A DNA stretch of 64,000 nt from Nocardioides sp. BP30 (GCF_029873215.1 NZ_CP123620.1:3534001-3598000), one strand, 5' to 3'; positions 17,199 through 25,870 are shown, counted from the first letter of the stretch. The notes: generated from the sequence alone by a model not told the origin. Program-made: numbers and translations.

Positions 17199-17662
17199 GC
17201 CTTTGGAGCCACATCACCGGTGCCGTAGGGACGGCGACTAACGCCGTCGGCGGCGCTGTTGGTGAGGCGGAGAACGCCGCTCGCTTCGTTGCCCCCGGCA
17301 ACGACGACAGCAAGATCGACTGGAACTTCAACGACTCTGCCGACAAGGTCGGCAACCAACTCTCGACCGGGTTCGAGAAGGTCGCCAGCACGCCCGGCAT
17401 CAAGCAGGCGTTCTGGCTGACCGGCAAGGCGAACGAGTACCTCTCGACGCTCGAGGCGTATGGCGACCTGAACAGCAACGCCAGCCTCCACGACTTCTTC
17501 ACGGGCGGCAACTACAGCTGGTCCTACGCGCATCGCCTCCAGCAGCAGCGCAACCTCAACGTTGGTCAGGGCTTCGCCCTGATGTTCGAGGACAAGCGCG
17601 GCGAGATCCTCAACGACCACGCTGGGTGGAGAACTCACGCACGGTCTTCGATCACGTGCTGA
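17195..17662 (+). CDS. phage-type protein, N-terminal remnant
   Basis: A 155-residue product with a Gly/Ala-rich start (HITGAVGTATNAVGGAVGEAEN) typical of the N-terminus of large phage internal or tail proteins. It then reads as helical sequence up to about residue 146. The last dozen residues (after NDHAGW) look like out-of-frame sequence, and the following gene continues in another frame. I read this as the N-terminal piece of a large protein joined to its C-terminal piece by a deletion with frameshift. The family cannot be named. Confidence 0.5.
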   Translation: MSLWSHITGAVGTATNAVGGAVGEAENAARFVAPGNDDSKIDWNFNDSADKVGNQLSTGFEKVASTPGIKQAFWLTGKANEYLSTLEAYGDLNSNASLHDFFTGGNYSWSYAHRLQQQRNLNVGQGFALMFEDKRGEILNDHAGWRTHARSSITC

Positions 17663-19617
17663 CAACCCAAGCGTCGAGGGATGCGGCCAAGGCGGGCGAG
17701 GTCATTGCCGCCCAGGCCGAACGCGCCATCCCGCTCGAGCTTCGCAACCAGATCCACGGTGACGACATCGCCTTGGGGCTCGGGCAGAGCATCGAGGGGA
17801 AGTACATCTCGAAGTTCATCGACAGCGCGATGAACTTCCTCGCGACCAAGCCGACGGACCGCCTGGTCCGCCACCCCTATGCCAGCACCGTCTACCGGCA
17901 GACGCTTCGCCACTACCTCTCGTCGGTGGAGAGCGACGCCCTTACGCCGGAGGTTCTTGAGGCGGCGGAGGCCACCGCTCGGGGCGAGGCCACGCGGCAG
18001 GTGCGGAACTTGCTCTACAACATGGCCGACGAGCGGCAGATCAGTCATATGCTGCGCTTCGTCTCCCCGTTCTTCCAGGCCCAGGTCGAGGTGCTCGAGA
18101 AGTACGCGCACCTCGCGATGGAGAAGCCGGAGACGATGGCACGACTCGCCCAGCTCTACGTCGGGTCCCAGACCATGCCGAACCCGTTCTTCAAGGTCGT
18201 CGACCAAGACGGCAATCCGGCGAAGGGCTACAGCCCGGACAACCGTGTGGTCTTTCAGAACTTTGGGCCGCTCAAGAAGCTGTTCCCCTACGCGAGCTCC
18301 TTCACCATCCCGACGTCCTCGCTCGACGTGATCACCCAGGGCCAGAACCCGTTCATCCCTTCGACGGGCCCGCTGGTCACCGCCCCGCTCTCGGAGTTCC
18401 ACTACCGCGAACGACCTGAGCTCTCGAACAGCGCCATCTACAGGTGGCTCTATCCGTACGGCCAGCCCCAGGGGAGCAACTTCCTTGAGCGTGCCGCGTC
18501 CTCGGTCGAGCCCGCGTGGGCACGTCGCCTCACCACGAGTGAGACGGAAAACCTCGATGATGCCGCCTTCGCCCGGCGAGCGGCACAGATCAGGGTGCAG
18601 ATGCAGGTTGACTGGGAGAACGGCGGTCGTGTCGGTCCAGAACCGACCGACGAGAAGGCACTCGAGGCGACCAAGAACGAGTACCGACTTCGCGCCGCGT
18701 CTTCCCTGCTGCTACCGACTCCGGTGACCCCCCAATCGCCCTATCAGCCGCTCATCGACGCCTACCGGCAGTATGAGAAGAAGTACGGCGAGGCCGCGAG
18801 TGAGAAGTTCTACGACGACTTCGGGCCCGATGCGCTGCTGTTCGCCGGTGACGCGACCCACTCGGTCGGCGGCATGGCGCCGACGGTGGCAGCCAAGACG
18901 ATGTACGACAGGTATCACGGCCTGATCGAGCAAGCTCCGTCGATGGTCGGTGTTCTCACCGGCTCCATCGGGTCGAACGACCCCGACTTCAGCCAGGCGG
19001 TGTACGACTGGCAGATGCGCACCCGCGTCTCGCCGCTGAGTAGCGACACCCTTCGAGAGCGTCAGTCTCCGAGCGAGCAGATGAACAGCGCGTACGTGAA
19101 TCGCGGATGGGTGCAGTACAACAAGCTTCAGGACACGGTCACCAGCGCGTTGCGGACAGTGGCCGCTCAGGGCGGCAGTTCGTCGCTCTCCGCGTCGTCG
19201 AACGCCGTCGTTAGAGCATGGCGGAACAAGCAGTTGCAGGCGATCATGGCGTCCAACCCGGGATGGGAAGCGGCATACACCAGCGCCTCGAGCAACCTCG
19301 AGTCGGTGCTTCAGGATGCCTACCACGTGGCGTTCGATCCTCAGCTCGACAGTCGAGCGGACATCACTGGTCTGCGCTCGTACCTCATCGCTCGTGCCCA
19401 GGTGAGCGCCGTTCTCGATCAACGCGCCGCTGTGGGCGGCTCGCACACGCTGACGTACACCCCAGACGGCGCCCCGACTGGGCAGAACGCTGATGTCGGG
19501 ACCGTTTGGCAGAACTACACCTCTGAGATGGTCGCCAAGAACCCCGCGTTCGCGCCGATCTACAACCGGTACTTCGAGCACGACGATCTGTCCGTCGTGA
19601 TTCCGGCCGCGCGGTGA
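17626..19617 (+). CDS. large phage-type protein, C-terminal part
   Basis: A 663-residue product without signal peptide or membrane segments. Segments such as YRQTLRHYLSSVE, MLRFVSPFFQAQVEVLEKYA and LYPYGQPQGSNF resemble the C-terminal regions of very large phage proteins (internal virion or polyvalent proteins). The GTG start lacks a convincing ribosome site and overlaps the preceding reading frame by 37 bases, so it may be reached only by coupling or be untranslated. It is the only clearly phage-structural sequence in the element. The assignment is by general resemblance. Confidence 0.5.
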   Translation: MENSRTVFDHVLTTQASRDAAKAGEVIAAQAERAIPLELRNQIHGDDIALGLGQSIEGKYISKFIDSAMNFLATKPTDRLVRHPYASTVYRQTLRHYLSSVESDALTPEVLEAAEATARGEATRQVRNLLYNMADERQISHMLRFVSPFFQAQVEVLEKYAHLAMEKPETMARLAQLYVGSQTMPNPFFKVVDQDGNPAKGYSPDNRVVFQNFGPLKKLFPYASSFTIPTSSLDVITQGQNPFIPSTGPLVTAPLSEFHYRERPELSNSAIYRWLYPYGQPQGSNFLERAASSVEPAWARRLTTSETENLDDAAFARRAAQIRVQMQVDWENGGRVGPEPTDEKALEATKNEYRLRAASSLLLPTPVTPQSPYQPLIDAYRQYEKKYGEAASEKFYDDFGPDALLFAGDATHSVGGMAPTVAAKTMYDRYHGLIEQAPSMVGVLTGSIGSNDPDFSQAVYDWQMRTRVSPLSSDTLRERQSPSEQMNSAYVNRGWVQYNKLQDTVTSALRTVAAQGGSSSLSASSNAVVRAWRNKQLQAIMASNPGWEAAYTSASSNLESVLQDAYHVAFDPQLDSRADITGLRSYLIARAQVSAVLDQRAAVGGSHTLTYTPDGAPTGQNADVGTVWQNYTSEMVAKNPAFAPIYNRYFEHDDLSVVIPAAR

Positions 19618-19744
19618 GTTCCTCTCACGCACAGGGTGCACAAGCCGTGCACTCAGCGGTGACGACAGATTTGAGATCGCTGGCACACCGCCACCCAGCC
19701 CGGCCGGCCCCAGTGTTCGTTGCTCAGGACCGCGCTGCCGTCCT

Positions 19745-19750
19745 TACACT
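19745..19750 (+). promoter_or_regulatory. leaderless -10 element for the sce7726-like gene
   Basis: TACACT lies exactly seven bases before ATG 19758, the spacing seen for leaderless actinobacterial mRNAs. A weak TTGCTC lies 19 bases upstream. Confidence 0.5.
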
Positions 19751-19757
19751 GTCAGGC

Positions 19758-20399
19758 ATGCGCGATGCGGACGTTAGGAGGGTTGTTCGGCGCAAGCTCG
19801 CCACCCAGCACCAGGACGAGCTCGAGGACACCCTCTTCGTGGAGGAACTGGGGCTATGTAACGCGGTTCGGGTAGATGTTGCCGTGGTAAACGGAGATTT
19901 CTCGGGATATGAGCTCAAGAGCGCTCGTGACACCCTAACGCGGCTTCCCGCTCAAGTAGCCGTTTACTCCAAGGTTCTCGATTACGCCACGCTTGTTGTA
20001 GCGGAGAATCATCTAAAGAACGCTCGTCGGATCGTTCGACCTTGGTGGGGCGTAGAGGTCGTTCGAGTACGCCAGGGAGTGGTGGTGCTCGAGGAGGCTC
20101 GAATCGCGAAGCCAAACCCCGGGGTCGATAAGTCTTCTCTCGTTCAACTTCTGTGGAAGGCAGAGGCGCTGGCCGTTCTCGAGCGTCTCGAACTTGACCG
20201 CGGCGTCCGATCGCGCCCACGCGATGCAGTGTGGTCGCGATTAGCCGACTCCTTGGAACTGGACGAGCTTCGCTTTGAGGTGCGTTCAGCCCTTAAGGCT
20301 CGCCGTGGGTGGCGAGACGGTCCAGAACGTGCAGGACGTGGTGAGACATTGCCGCGCGAAGGTACGTTGTCGCGTTTCCTGGCCCGTCGGATCCGTTAG
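19758..20399 (+). CDS. sce7726 family protein, PD-(D/E)XK nuclease-like
   Basis: A protein of about 213 residues. MRDADVRRVVRRKL, then DTLFVEELGLCNAVRVDVAVVNG, GYELKSARDTLTRLPAQVAVYSKVLDYATLVV match the sce7726 family. The Asp in RVDVAVV and the ExK in YELKS form a PD-(D/E)XK-type active site, and downstream RLPAQVAVY fits the family. ATG 19758 was chosen over GTG 19614 because homology-like sequence and a -10 element both begin there. It converges on the Beta-family gene and overlaps it by 107 bases at the 3' ends. The two families are often neighbours, suggesting one system. The function is unproven. Confidence 0.8.
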   Translation: MRDADVRRVVRRKLATQHQDELEDTLFVEELGLCNAVRVDVAVVNGDFSGYELKSARDTLTRLPAQVAVYSKVLDYATLVVAENHLKNARRIVRPWWGVEVVRVRQGVVVLEEARIAKPNPGVDKSSLVQLLWKAEALAVLERLELDRGVRSRPRDAVWSRLADSLELDELRFEVRSALKARRGWRDGPERAGRGETLPREGTLSRFLARRIR

Positions 20400-21324
20400 C
20401 CACACTCGCGATGTAACTGTCACCTGCACTGAACGAATTTCCGCGGAAGTATGGCGATGCGGCGACGCCCTTGGCGAGGTCGATGTACTGCGGGCTCGGA
20501 TCGTTGCGGCTCGCGCCGCGATGAACGCGCCAAACGTCAACGCAGGTGTACTTGATGTTGGGCACCGGCGTGTAGGGAACTCCTCCGTAGGAAGGTTGTC
20601 CGACGGCGAAGTCCCCGTACGTCGCGTCTCGGGGAAGACCGCGGGCGACGAGCGCGAGGTACGCCTCGCGGTCATCACGTGGAAACGGGTGCACAGAGGA
20701 CTTCGGAGCCTGAGCGCCCATGTCCTCCGGGAACGCGGAAAATACCAGTACCAGGGAGCGCCACCGGTCGAGGTAAGGGAAGACGGCGAGGGCACCATTT
20801 ACGGTCGCAACCCGCGCTGGGACGCTGTCACGGATCAGCGCGGCGTCGATGACAAGATCGCAATCCTCAGGGTCAAGGCCGTATAGGATCAGGAAGTCAT
20901 CGACGTCCGACACGATGGCCTTTGGCGGGCTCATGATCAGATCCTCGGCGTCGACACGGAGCACAGCGCCCGTGTCCTGTCGCTCAAGCACGGTTTCGTA
21001 AATTTTGATCGACTCTACCGGCTCCTCCAGAAGAATGACAGGCGTTGCTTCGCGCCCCGCACCCTGGAGGTCCGCGAATATCTGATCTATTTCTTGCGCC
21101 CAGACCGGATCAGCCGCCCCATCAAGGTTCACCGGCTGGATCCAGATAGCTTCGCCAACGTACCAACGCTTTGCTATGTCCGGGCACTTGCTTGCCGCGG
21201 CAAGTTCGATCAGCGGAACGAAGTGATCCGAGAGCACGCCCTCGAGTGACTGAATCTCTCCAGCCTTGCCCTTCATCACGCATACATAGTCCGTCCCCGC
21301 AAGGGGCGCGCCAACGTTAACCAT
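20293..21324 (-). CDS. Beta family protein (T4 beta protein type, sce7725-like)
   Basis: A protein of about 343 residues. The opening DYVCVMKGKAGEIQSLEGV then HFVPLIEL is the family's start (a TIM-barrel-like first strand followed by PLIE). Later APKSSVHPFPRDDREAYLAL and VPNIKYTCVDVWRVHRG fit the C-terminal half. The family is linked to phage and mobile-element loci, and its biochemical role is not established. It overlaps the sce7726-like gene tail to tail. A -10 element sits six bases before the ATG, so the transcript is probably leaderless. Confidence 0.72.
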   Translation of the reverse strand: MVNVGAPLAGTDYVCVMKGKAGEIQSLEGVLSDHFVPLIELAAASKCPDIAKRWYVGEAIWIQPVNLDGAADPVWAQEIDQIFADLQGAGREATPVILLEEPVESIKIYETVLERQDTGAVLRVDAEDLIMSPPKAIVSDVDDFLILYGLDPEDCDLVIDAALIRDSVPARVATVNGALAVFPYLDRWRSLVLVFSAFPEDMGAQAPKSSVHPFPRDDREAYLALVARGLPRDATYGDFAVGQPSYGGVPYTPVPNIKYTCVDVWRVHRGASRNDPSPQYIDLAKGVAASPYFRGNSFSAGDSYIASVANGSDGPGNATTYLRAAMSHHVLHVLDRLATHGEP

Positions 21325-21330
21325 GCAACG

Positions 21331-21360
21331 AAAGTAGGACTGACCAAGGCTCGTTGTCAG
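21331..21360 (-). promoter_or_regulatory. leaderless promoter of the Beta-family gene
   Basis: On the minus strand, CTGACA (21360-21355), 18 bases and TACTTT (21336-21331) lie upstream, with six bases to ATG 21324. Confidence 0.5.
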
Positions 21361-21447
21361 GCGTTTGGCGACACCGATGTCACCTGGCCGCCACTTCCTT
21401 CGGGCGACGGACAGTCGGCGGATCGGTAAGAGCGATTATGTGCAGCT

Positions 21448-21612
21448 CGACGCGCCACCCCGACCGCCCAGGCCAAGGTCATCACCCGACTGCGCAAGGA
21501 CTCGGCGTTCACCGAGACCGCCAGCGGCCGAGTCGGCACCACGGAGTGGGCCTCGTTCAGCATCCCGAGCGACCGCTGGTCGCGGCGGGCGTTAAGCGCT
21601 CCAGGAAGATGA
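21448..21612 (+). pseudogene. short coding remnant
   Basis: In the 420-base gap between the Beta-family gene and the next gene, one frame encodes protein-like sequence (KVITRLRKDSAFTET then GTTEWASFSIP) ending at a TGA at 21610. It has no usable start and an in-frame stop at 21427. It reads as the tail of a lost gene. The rest of the gap holds nothing recognisable. Confidence 0.3.
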
Positions 21613-21747
21613 CGGCGGCCCAGAAGGCCTCCGCTGCCCAGCGGATGGGTTCGCTCAGAAAGCGTAGTTTAGATAATTGCGCTACTGGCGAGTATCGAGG
21701 CGTCTAGCATGAGCGGCAGACGCCGGTAGCGCCCCAGGAGGCCGTCT

Positions 21748-22794
21748 GTGTCCATGTTCGACGCCACTGCGCATGCGGGTCGCGCTAGGGCCCGCGCCGA
21801 CCGTGACGCGCGCGCAGCGGCGCGCGCCGCAGCGGCGGTCGCCCCTCAGGCGGCCGCTCAGATGCCGCTGGCCGGGCTCGCACGCAAACGGCGGCGGGCG
21901 GCTGATGAACCGGCAGAGCCCGGCGCAGAGGCAGCGGCGCCAGCGGCCCCGGTCGAGGTGCCTGCTCCCGTGGAGGGGGCTCAGGTCGGAGGGGTGGCTG
22001 CGGACCACGCCCCAGTGCCCGCGGTGGTCAACGACGTCCATGTTCCGGTCGCAGGAGCTGAGGTCGCGGCTGAGGCAGAGCCGGCCGTAGAGGCAGCCCC
22101 CGCGCTGCCGCCGGAGGTGCTGGCCTGGCTCGGTGGACCGAAGCGCAACCAGTCCTACGCCCCCGATAGAAAGCGGGTCCACCGAATCGGGAAGGAGAAG
22201 CCAAACCACGCCTGCTGGAACTGGGCCCTGTGGGCGCTGAGCGACGTTGCCGGCGGGCCGTCTCGAGAGGACTTCTGGTCCTATGTGCTCAACCCGGCTG
22301 CACAGAAGGAACTACCGGCCACCATGGCGGGATTGTCCCAGGAGGTGGTCGGCGATCTGCGGGCACTCACCGGGCGCTTGAATGCAGCGGGGCTGGCCAG
22401 CCTGGTGCCTGCGGAAGAGCCGGCCGATGAGGCGACCCAAGCGCGAGCGCGGCCACTGATGAAGGAGATGTTCGTCAAGCTGGTCCAGCTCAATGGGTTC
22501 GAGGTCGTCGAGCCGGAGGCGGCCGCTGCAACCATCGTGTGCCAGTACGAGAAATCGGGCTATGCGAGCTTCCCCGATCACTTCTGGATCGAACTGGCTG
22601 GCGGTGTCGTAATCCAGACGGTCCCCGATCGTCCTCTGGAGGTGGGGAACGAGAGCACCAAGTGGCACAGTGCGGATGGACGGCTAGCGGAAAGCGCACC
22701 GGAGTACGAGGAGCTTCGCGTCCCGGTGGCGGCACTCAAAGCCCGACACATCGAGATCCTCACGGCGGCGAAGGTCGCGGCGGTGGGTGAGTGA
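21748..22794 (+). CDS. unknown protein with disordered N-terminus and Cys/His candidate catalytic domain
   Basis: A 348-residue protein. Residues 1-125 are low-complexity Ala/Arg then Ala/Glu/Pro/Val, probably disordered and cleavable or used for delivery. Residues 130-348 form a folded domain with HACWNWALWALSDV (Cys at about 155) and, about 115 residues later, FPDHFWIELAGGVVIQTVPD. A Cys near the domain start and a His before a hydrophobic strand is the order seen in papain-like enzymes, but this is only a pattern match. AGGAGG lies six bases before GTG 21748, giving one of the best ribosome sites in the element. Confidence 0.6.
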   Translation: MSMFDATAHAGRARARADRDARAAARAAAAVAPQAAAQMPLAGLARKRRRAADEPAEPGAEAAAPAAPVEVPAPVEGAQVGGVAADHAPVPAVVNDVHVPVAGAEVAAEAEPAVEAAPALPPEVLAWLGGPKRNQSYAPDRKRVHRIGKEKPNHACWNWALWALSDVAGGPSREDFWSYVLNPAAQKELPATMAGLSQEVVGDLRALTGRLNAAGLASLVPAEEPADEATQARARPLMKEMFVKLVQLNGFEVVEPEAAAATIVCQYEKSGYASFPDHFWIELAGGVVIQTVPDRPLEVGNESTKWHSADGRLAESAPEYEELRVPVAALKARHIEILTAAKVAAVGE

Positions 22795-23196
22795 CGACTG
22801 GTCGGGCGGATTCTGTGGGTAGACCAGGGGCCAGCGGCGAGGCGGTCCTCGCTCTTCGCCCGAGCGACGCTTCCAGGTCCGGGCGCATCCCGTGTGCATG
22901 GCTCAGCTGCTTCTTCCGATGCGGCCTGACGGAGCGGGTCATGACGCGGGTCTCGGTCCGTGCTGCCGTCAGAGACGCCGGCGTGGGGCCCGGGGTGTCG
23001 GAGGTGCGAAGGTGAATGACAGAACCTCTTGCGATTTCGTCACCCACGTGACAAAGACCCGCAAGCAGTGGCCGTGGTTGGACGTTGCCCTATCGACGGC
23101 CGAGCCCCAGGTACAGCATTCTGACGTTTATTGGCGGCGAGCCGCGCTCGGGCCCTGCATCGTCGTCGTTTCGTCCGCACCGGGAGGGTCTTGCGC
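22795..23196 (+). other. intergenic region, nothing recognised
   Basis: About 400 bases with several short, GC-biased reading frames that lack ribosome sites and protein-like composition. It presumably contains the promoter for the membrane protein at 23197. Confidence 0.5.
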
Positions 23197-24261
23197 ATGA
23201 AGTGGGGAAGGATCGCGCTGGTTGCGGTAGTCGGGATCGTGCTCCCGGTGGCACTTGGCGGAGCATTAGTACACACGGGCGTGCTCTTCGGTACGGAGCC
23301 AGTCCGCTATGGCCGGGCCCTAGTTGTCACCGCCGGCCTATGTGTGGCTGCGCTGACGCTCCGGGGCCATGTGAAAGGCGCAGGCGTCGACACCCTCGCT
23401 GCTGTCGTCGCGATCGCGACGGGACTCTATGGGCTGACAGGCATCGTCATGCCGACGACTCCTGACGGTGTACCTACGGCTACGTGTGCCGGGCGCCCAA
23501 CGCAAGGCGCCGATTACCTGGCGGTTGTCCAGCCTCCGGGTCTGACGGCGCGCGCCGGTGCTACCACAGCAGCGAACCAAGTGGGTGAATTGGCAGCGGG
23601 GTGCACGGTCGGCCTCGATGGATTCTGCCCCGGTCGAGCAATCGGTGACATCTCGCTCGACAAGGCCCGAAAGGATTCGCGCTGGTTCCGCGTCAACACC
23701 TTAGATGGAGCGGCCGGCAGGCTGGCGAAAGTCCTATCCAACGCTGTGCCCGGTCCAGAATTCGTTGCAGGCGGGCGACTGGCTACACAGGTATCGACTG
23801 ACACTGTCAAACTCCTTCCCGACAAATATTGCTTACTTCACAATGGCATCGAGCGCCCCGGGCCAGCTAGGGCTAGTTTCAAACTTCGGCACGGAGAGGT
23901 CGTCGCGAAGATGGAGGCAGATCGGACATTCGACTTTGGGTTTGCTTTGTTTATCCAGCATGGCTCAAGAATTGGAACTCCTTTCGTGCAATTGCACACC
24001 ACAACCCAGTGGATGTCCGCCGAGGCAGCGTGGACAGGAGAGACGCTCAACGGAAGTTTGAGCCAGCCCACGATCGTGGAGGTGCTCGCGGTGCGATGTT
24101 GGGGAACAGGGGCTCCGGTCGAGGATGGCGCCACGCCTCCAGTCGGAGCGTTTGAGGTTGCGATGGATGGAGCGATCGAGAAGGCTGTCAATCCCCCTGT
24201 GCCGAGCGCCGCCGTTGTCCAGAGTGCCAGAGATGTTGCATGCCAGCAGGTAGACGCGTGA
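23197..24261 (+). CDS. membrane protein of unknown function
   Basis: A protein of about 354 residues. Membrane segments lie near residues 5-27, 38-56 and 66-86, followed by a soluble domain of about 260 residues that probably faces outward. The domain has scattered cysteines (TATCAGRP, AAGCTVGLDGFCPG, KYCLLHN, AVRCWG, ARDVACQ), enough for several disulfides. No family was recognised. The start is ATG 23197 with GGGAGG upstream; longer in-frame starts give a basic stretch without a ribosome site. Codon use is less GC3-biased than in the chromosomal genes, consistent with acquisition. Confidence 0.65.
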   Translation: MKWGRIALVAVVGIVLPVALGGALVHTGVLFGTEPVRYGRALVVTAGLCVAALTLRGHVKGAGVDTLAAVVAIATGLYGLTGIVMPTTPDGVPTATCAGRPTQGADYLAVVQPPGLTARAGATTAANQVGELAAGCTVGLDGFCPGRAIGDISLDKARKDSRWFRVNTLDGAAGRLAKVLSNAVPGPEFVAGGRLATQVSTDTVKLLPDKYCLLHNGIERPGPARASFKLRHGEVVAKMEADRTFDFGFALFIQHGSRIGTPFVQLHTTTQWMSAEAAWTGETLNGSLSQPTIVEVLAVRCWGTGAPVEDGATPPVGAFEVAMDGAIEKAVNPPVPSAAVVQSARDVACQQVDA

Positions 24262-24407
24262 AAGTGCGTTCGAACGACTGTCAACAGAGTTGGGCCCGAG
24301 CGTGAGTTAGCTCTGCTAGACGTATTCAGAGATACTGACAATTATTCGCGCTCGCAACATCTACGCGATTGCGCTACGTTTCGCGAATTCAGGCGAGGGA
24401 GGCCCGC

Positions 24408-24683
24408 ATGGCGCGAGACAAGCGACTCTGTACACGATGCGAATCTCGTATCGATGTTGAAGAGATCAGGATCGTAGTAGTCAATGAGTCCAACAGGTTT
24501 CGCACGTGCAGCTACTTCGTGTGCCGCGAGTGCCGTCAAGAAGTTCCGCTCGACGTATGGGTGCAAGCAATCCCGAAAGGCCGCATGAGGCCGACGATTG
24601 TCGTCGACCCGTCCGTAGTCCAGGCCGCTCAGGAACGGTTCGCTGGCTCGTCGCTGCTCAGGCCGCGGGGTGAGCAGCGGTAG
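24408..24683 (+). CDS. small zinc-ribbon-like protein
   Basis: A 91-residue protein. Two CxxC pairs (LCTRCES and VCRECRQE) about 30 residues apart suggest a zinc ribbon. The C-terminal half has no recognised features. ATG 24408 has GGGAGG upstream. It is followed within 30 bases by the 3' end of a convergent pseudogene. The function is unknown; such proteins in mobile elements are often nucleic-acid binding. Confidence 0.6.
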   Translation: MARDKRLCTRCESRIDVEEIRIVVVNESNRFRTCSYFVCRECRQEVPLDVWVQAIPKGRMRPTIVVDPSVVQAAQERFAGSSLLRPRGEQR

Positions 24684-24713
24684 ATGGGTCCAGCAACGAA
24701 GAACACTAAGGAG

Positions 24714-25129
24714 TCACGGCTTCAGGCAATACGTGCCGGTGTGCACACTCATAGGATATGTAGTGCCGACTGCAGTCGTCCCACCGGGATCGATACCGGT
24801 CACGACCTGGGTGGGCGTACACACTCCGTCTTGCTGCGCCTTCTCGGTAAGCACCTCAACCTGTCCGACCAGTAACCGGAAACCCGGATCCTCATCGAAG
24901 TTGACGGAGCCCGCAGGCCCGACCGGACCGACGGGGCCGCGAAGCCCGGATCACCGGGTGTGCCCGCAGGGCCTGCCGGTCCAACTGCACCGTGCGGAGC
25001 CGGGTGCAGCCGCTGCAATGCGTACGCCCCTGCGAACCCGCACACTGCACAGAACAAGCCGACTGCGAGCAACTTGGTGAGCAGAACGCCTAGGCCTCGA
25101 GGCTTTGTGATTATAGGCGAAGGATGCAC
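24714..25129 (-). pseudogene. frameshifted membrane-anchored collagen-repeat protein
   Basis: From GTG 25129, the first frame encodes a basic start, a membrane helix (LLTKLLAVGLFCAVCGFAGAY) and collagen-type triplets (GAVGPAGPAGTPGDPGF). Near 24938-24942 the frame breaks. Restoring one base continues the repeat (GPVGPVGPAGS) and then a plausible C-terminal domain with two Cys (VCTPTQVV, TYCLKP) ending at the TGA at 24714-24716. Either the gene is inactivated by a one-base deletion, or this is slippage or a sequencing error in a GC-rich repeat. Confidence 0.65.
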
Positions 25130-25603
25130 GCCCCGGTGCCTGGTTGGAGGGGAAACGAAAGGATTGATCCCACCTGCCTGGCGAAGAGTTCTGCATCAGC
25201 TCAGCCATCGCAGCCGAGCCAACGATCCAGCCACCGACGTAAAAAGGCAGACTAATAAGAGGGGGTGGGGCCGAGTTTTAAAACCGTGGGCTCAAGAGGG
25301 CTGTTGCACTAGGGGGTACCCCTCTGACGGGTGGGTGCCTGCCCACCCTGCCGGCCCCAGCTCGCTGGCTCGAGCGGAGCGAGCCTGGCGCATCTTCCCC
25401 GCGGACTGCGCGCTGCGCCGCATAGGGACTCGGATGCATGGCAGCGCTATGGCGTGCGCGCTGCGCGACGGTCCGATCGCCCGCGGGCACAGAGTCCGGT
25501 GGGCAGCCGTTCGTTCGGTGAGCCGCTTATGTTGTGCGGCTCGTGGCACGTACACGTGCAGAAGCGGCCCGCCCGCAGGCTGGGCCGCGCTGCCTGGGCT
25601 GAG
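25130..25603. other. intergenic region, nothing recognised
   Basis: About 470 GC-rich bases with short overlapping frames on both strands, none with protein-like composition plus a ribosome site. Short local palindromes (for example GGGTGCCTGCCCACCC near 25331) may form hairpins. Confidence 0.4.
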
Positions 25604-25870
25604 TCAGCGTCGAGCGGTGAGTACCCACCACTCACTCCGGTGGAATCCGGTCTCGGGCTCGTCGGACGGCTGGTATGCCACAGGACGACGACGATAGTCG
25701 TCGAGGTTCACGTCCGGGAACCGCTCGGCGACGACGCGGCGGACCGTCGGGAGGTCCAGCATCAGCTCGCCGCGGCTGTAGAGCACCTGAATCCAGAGCT
25801 CGCCGGGTGCGCTCTGGGTAGCGGGCAGCTCCAGGACCCTAATGTCGGACGTTACGGCTGATGCGTTCAT
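25604..25870 (-). CDS. small protein of unknown function
   Basis: An 88-residue protein with a mixed alpha/beta composition (ELWIQVLYSRGELMLDLPTVRRVVAERFPDVNLDD) and no recognised family. A strong ribosome site (GAGGAGGA) precedes the ATG. It is the last well-supported gene before attR, transcribed inward. Proteins of this size at element ends are often cargo or regulators. Confidence 0.65.
   Translation of the reverse strand: MNASAVTSDIRVLELPATQSAPGELWIQVLYSRGELMLDLPTVRRVVAERFPDVNLDDYRRRPVAYQPSDEPETGFHRSEWWVLTARR

Noticed and set aside
22791..23015. 74-residue frame after the candidate effector gene
   Set aside because: No ribosome site, overlaps the preceding stop, and composition matches shadow frames.
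24670..25080. Plus-strand frames opposite the collagen-repeat pseudogene
   Set aside because: The minus strand has a membrane helix, Gly-Pro-x triplets and a coherent C-terminus after frame correction. The plus frames have none of these.
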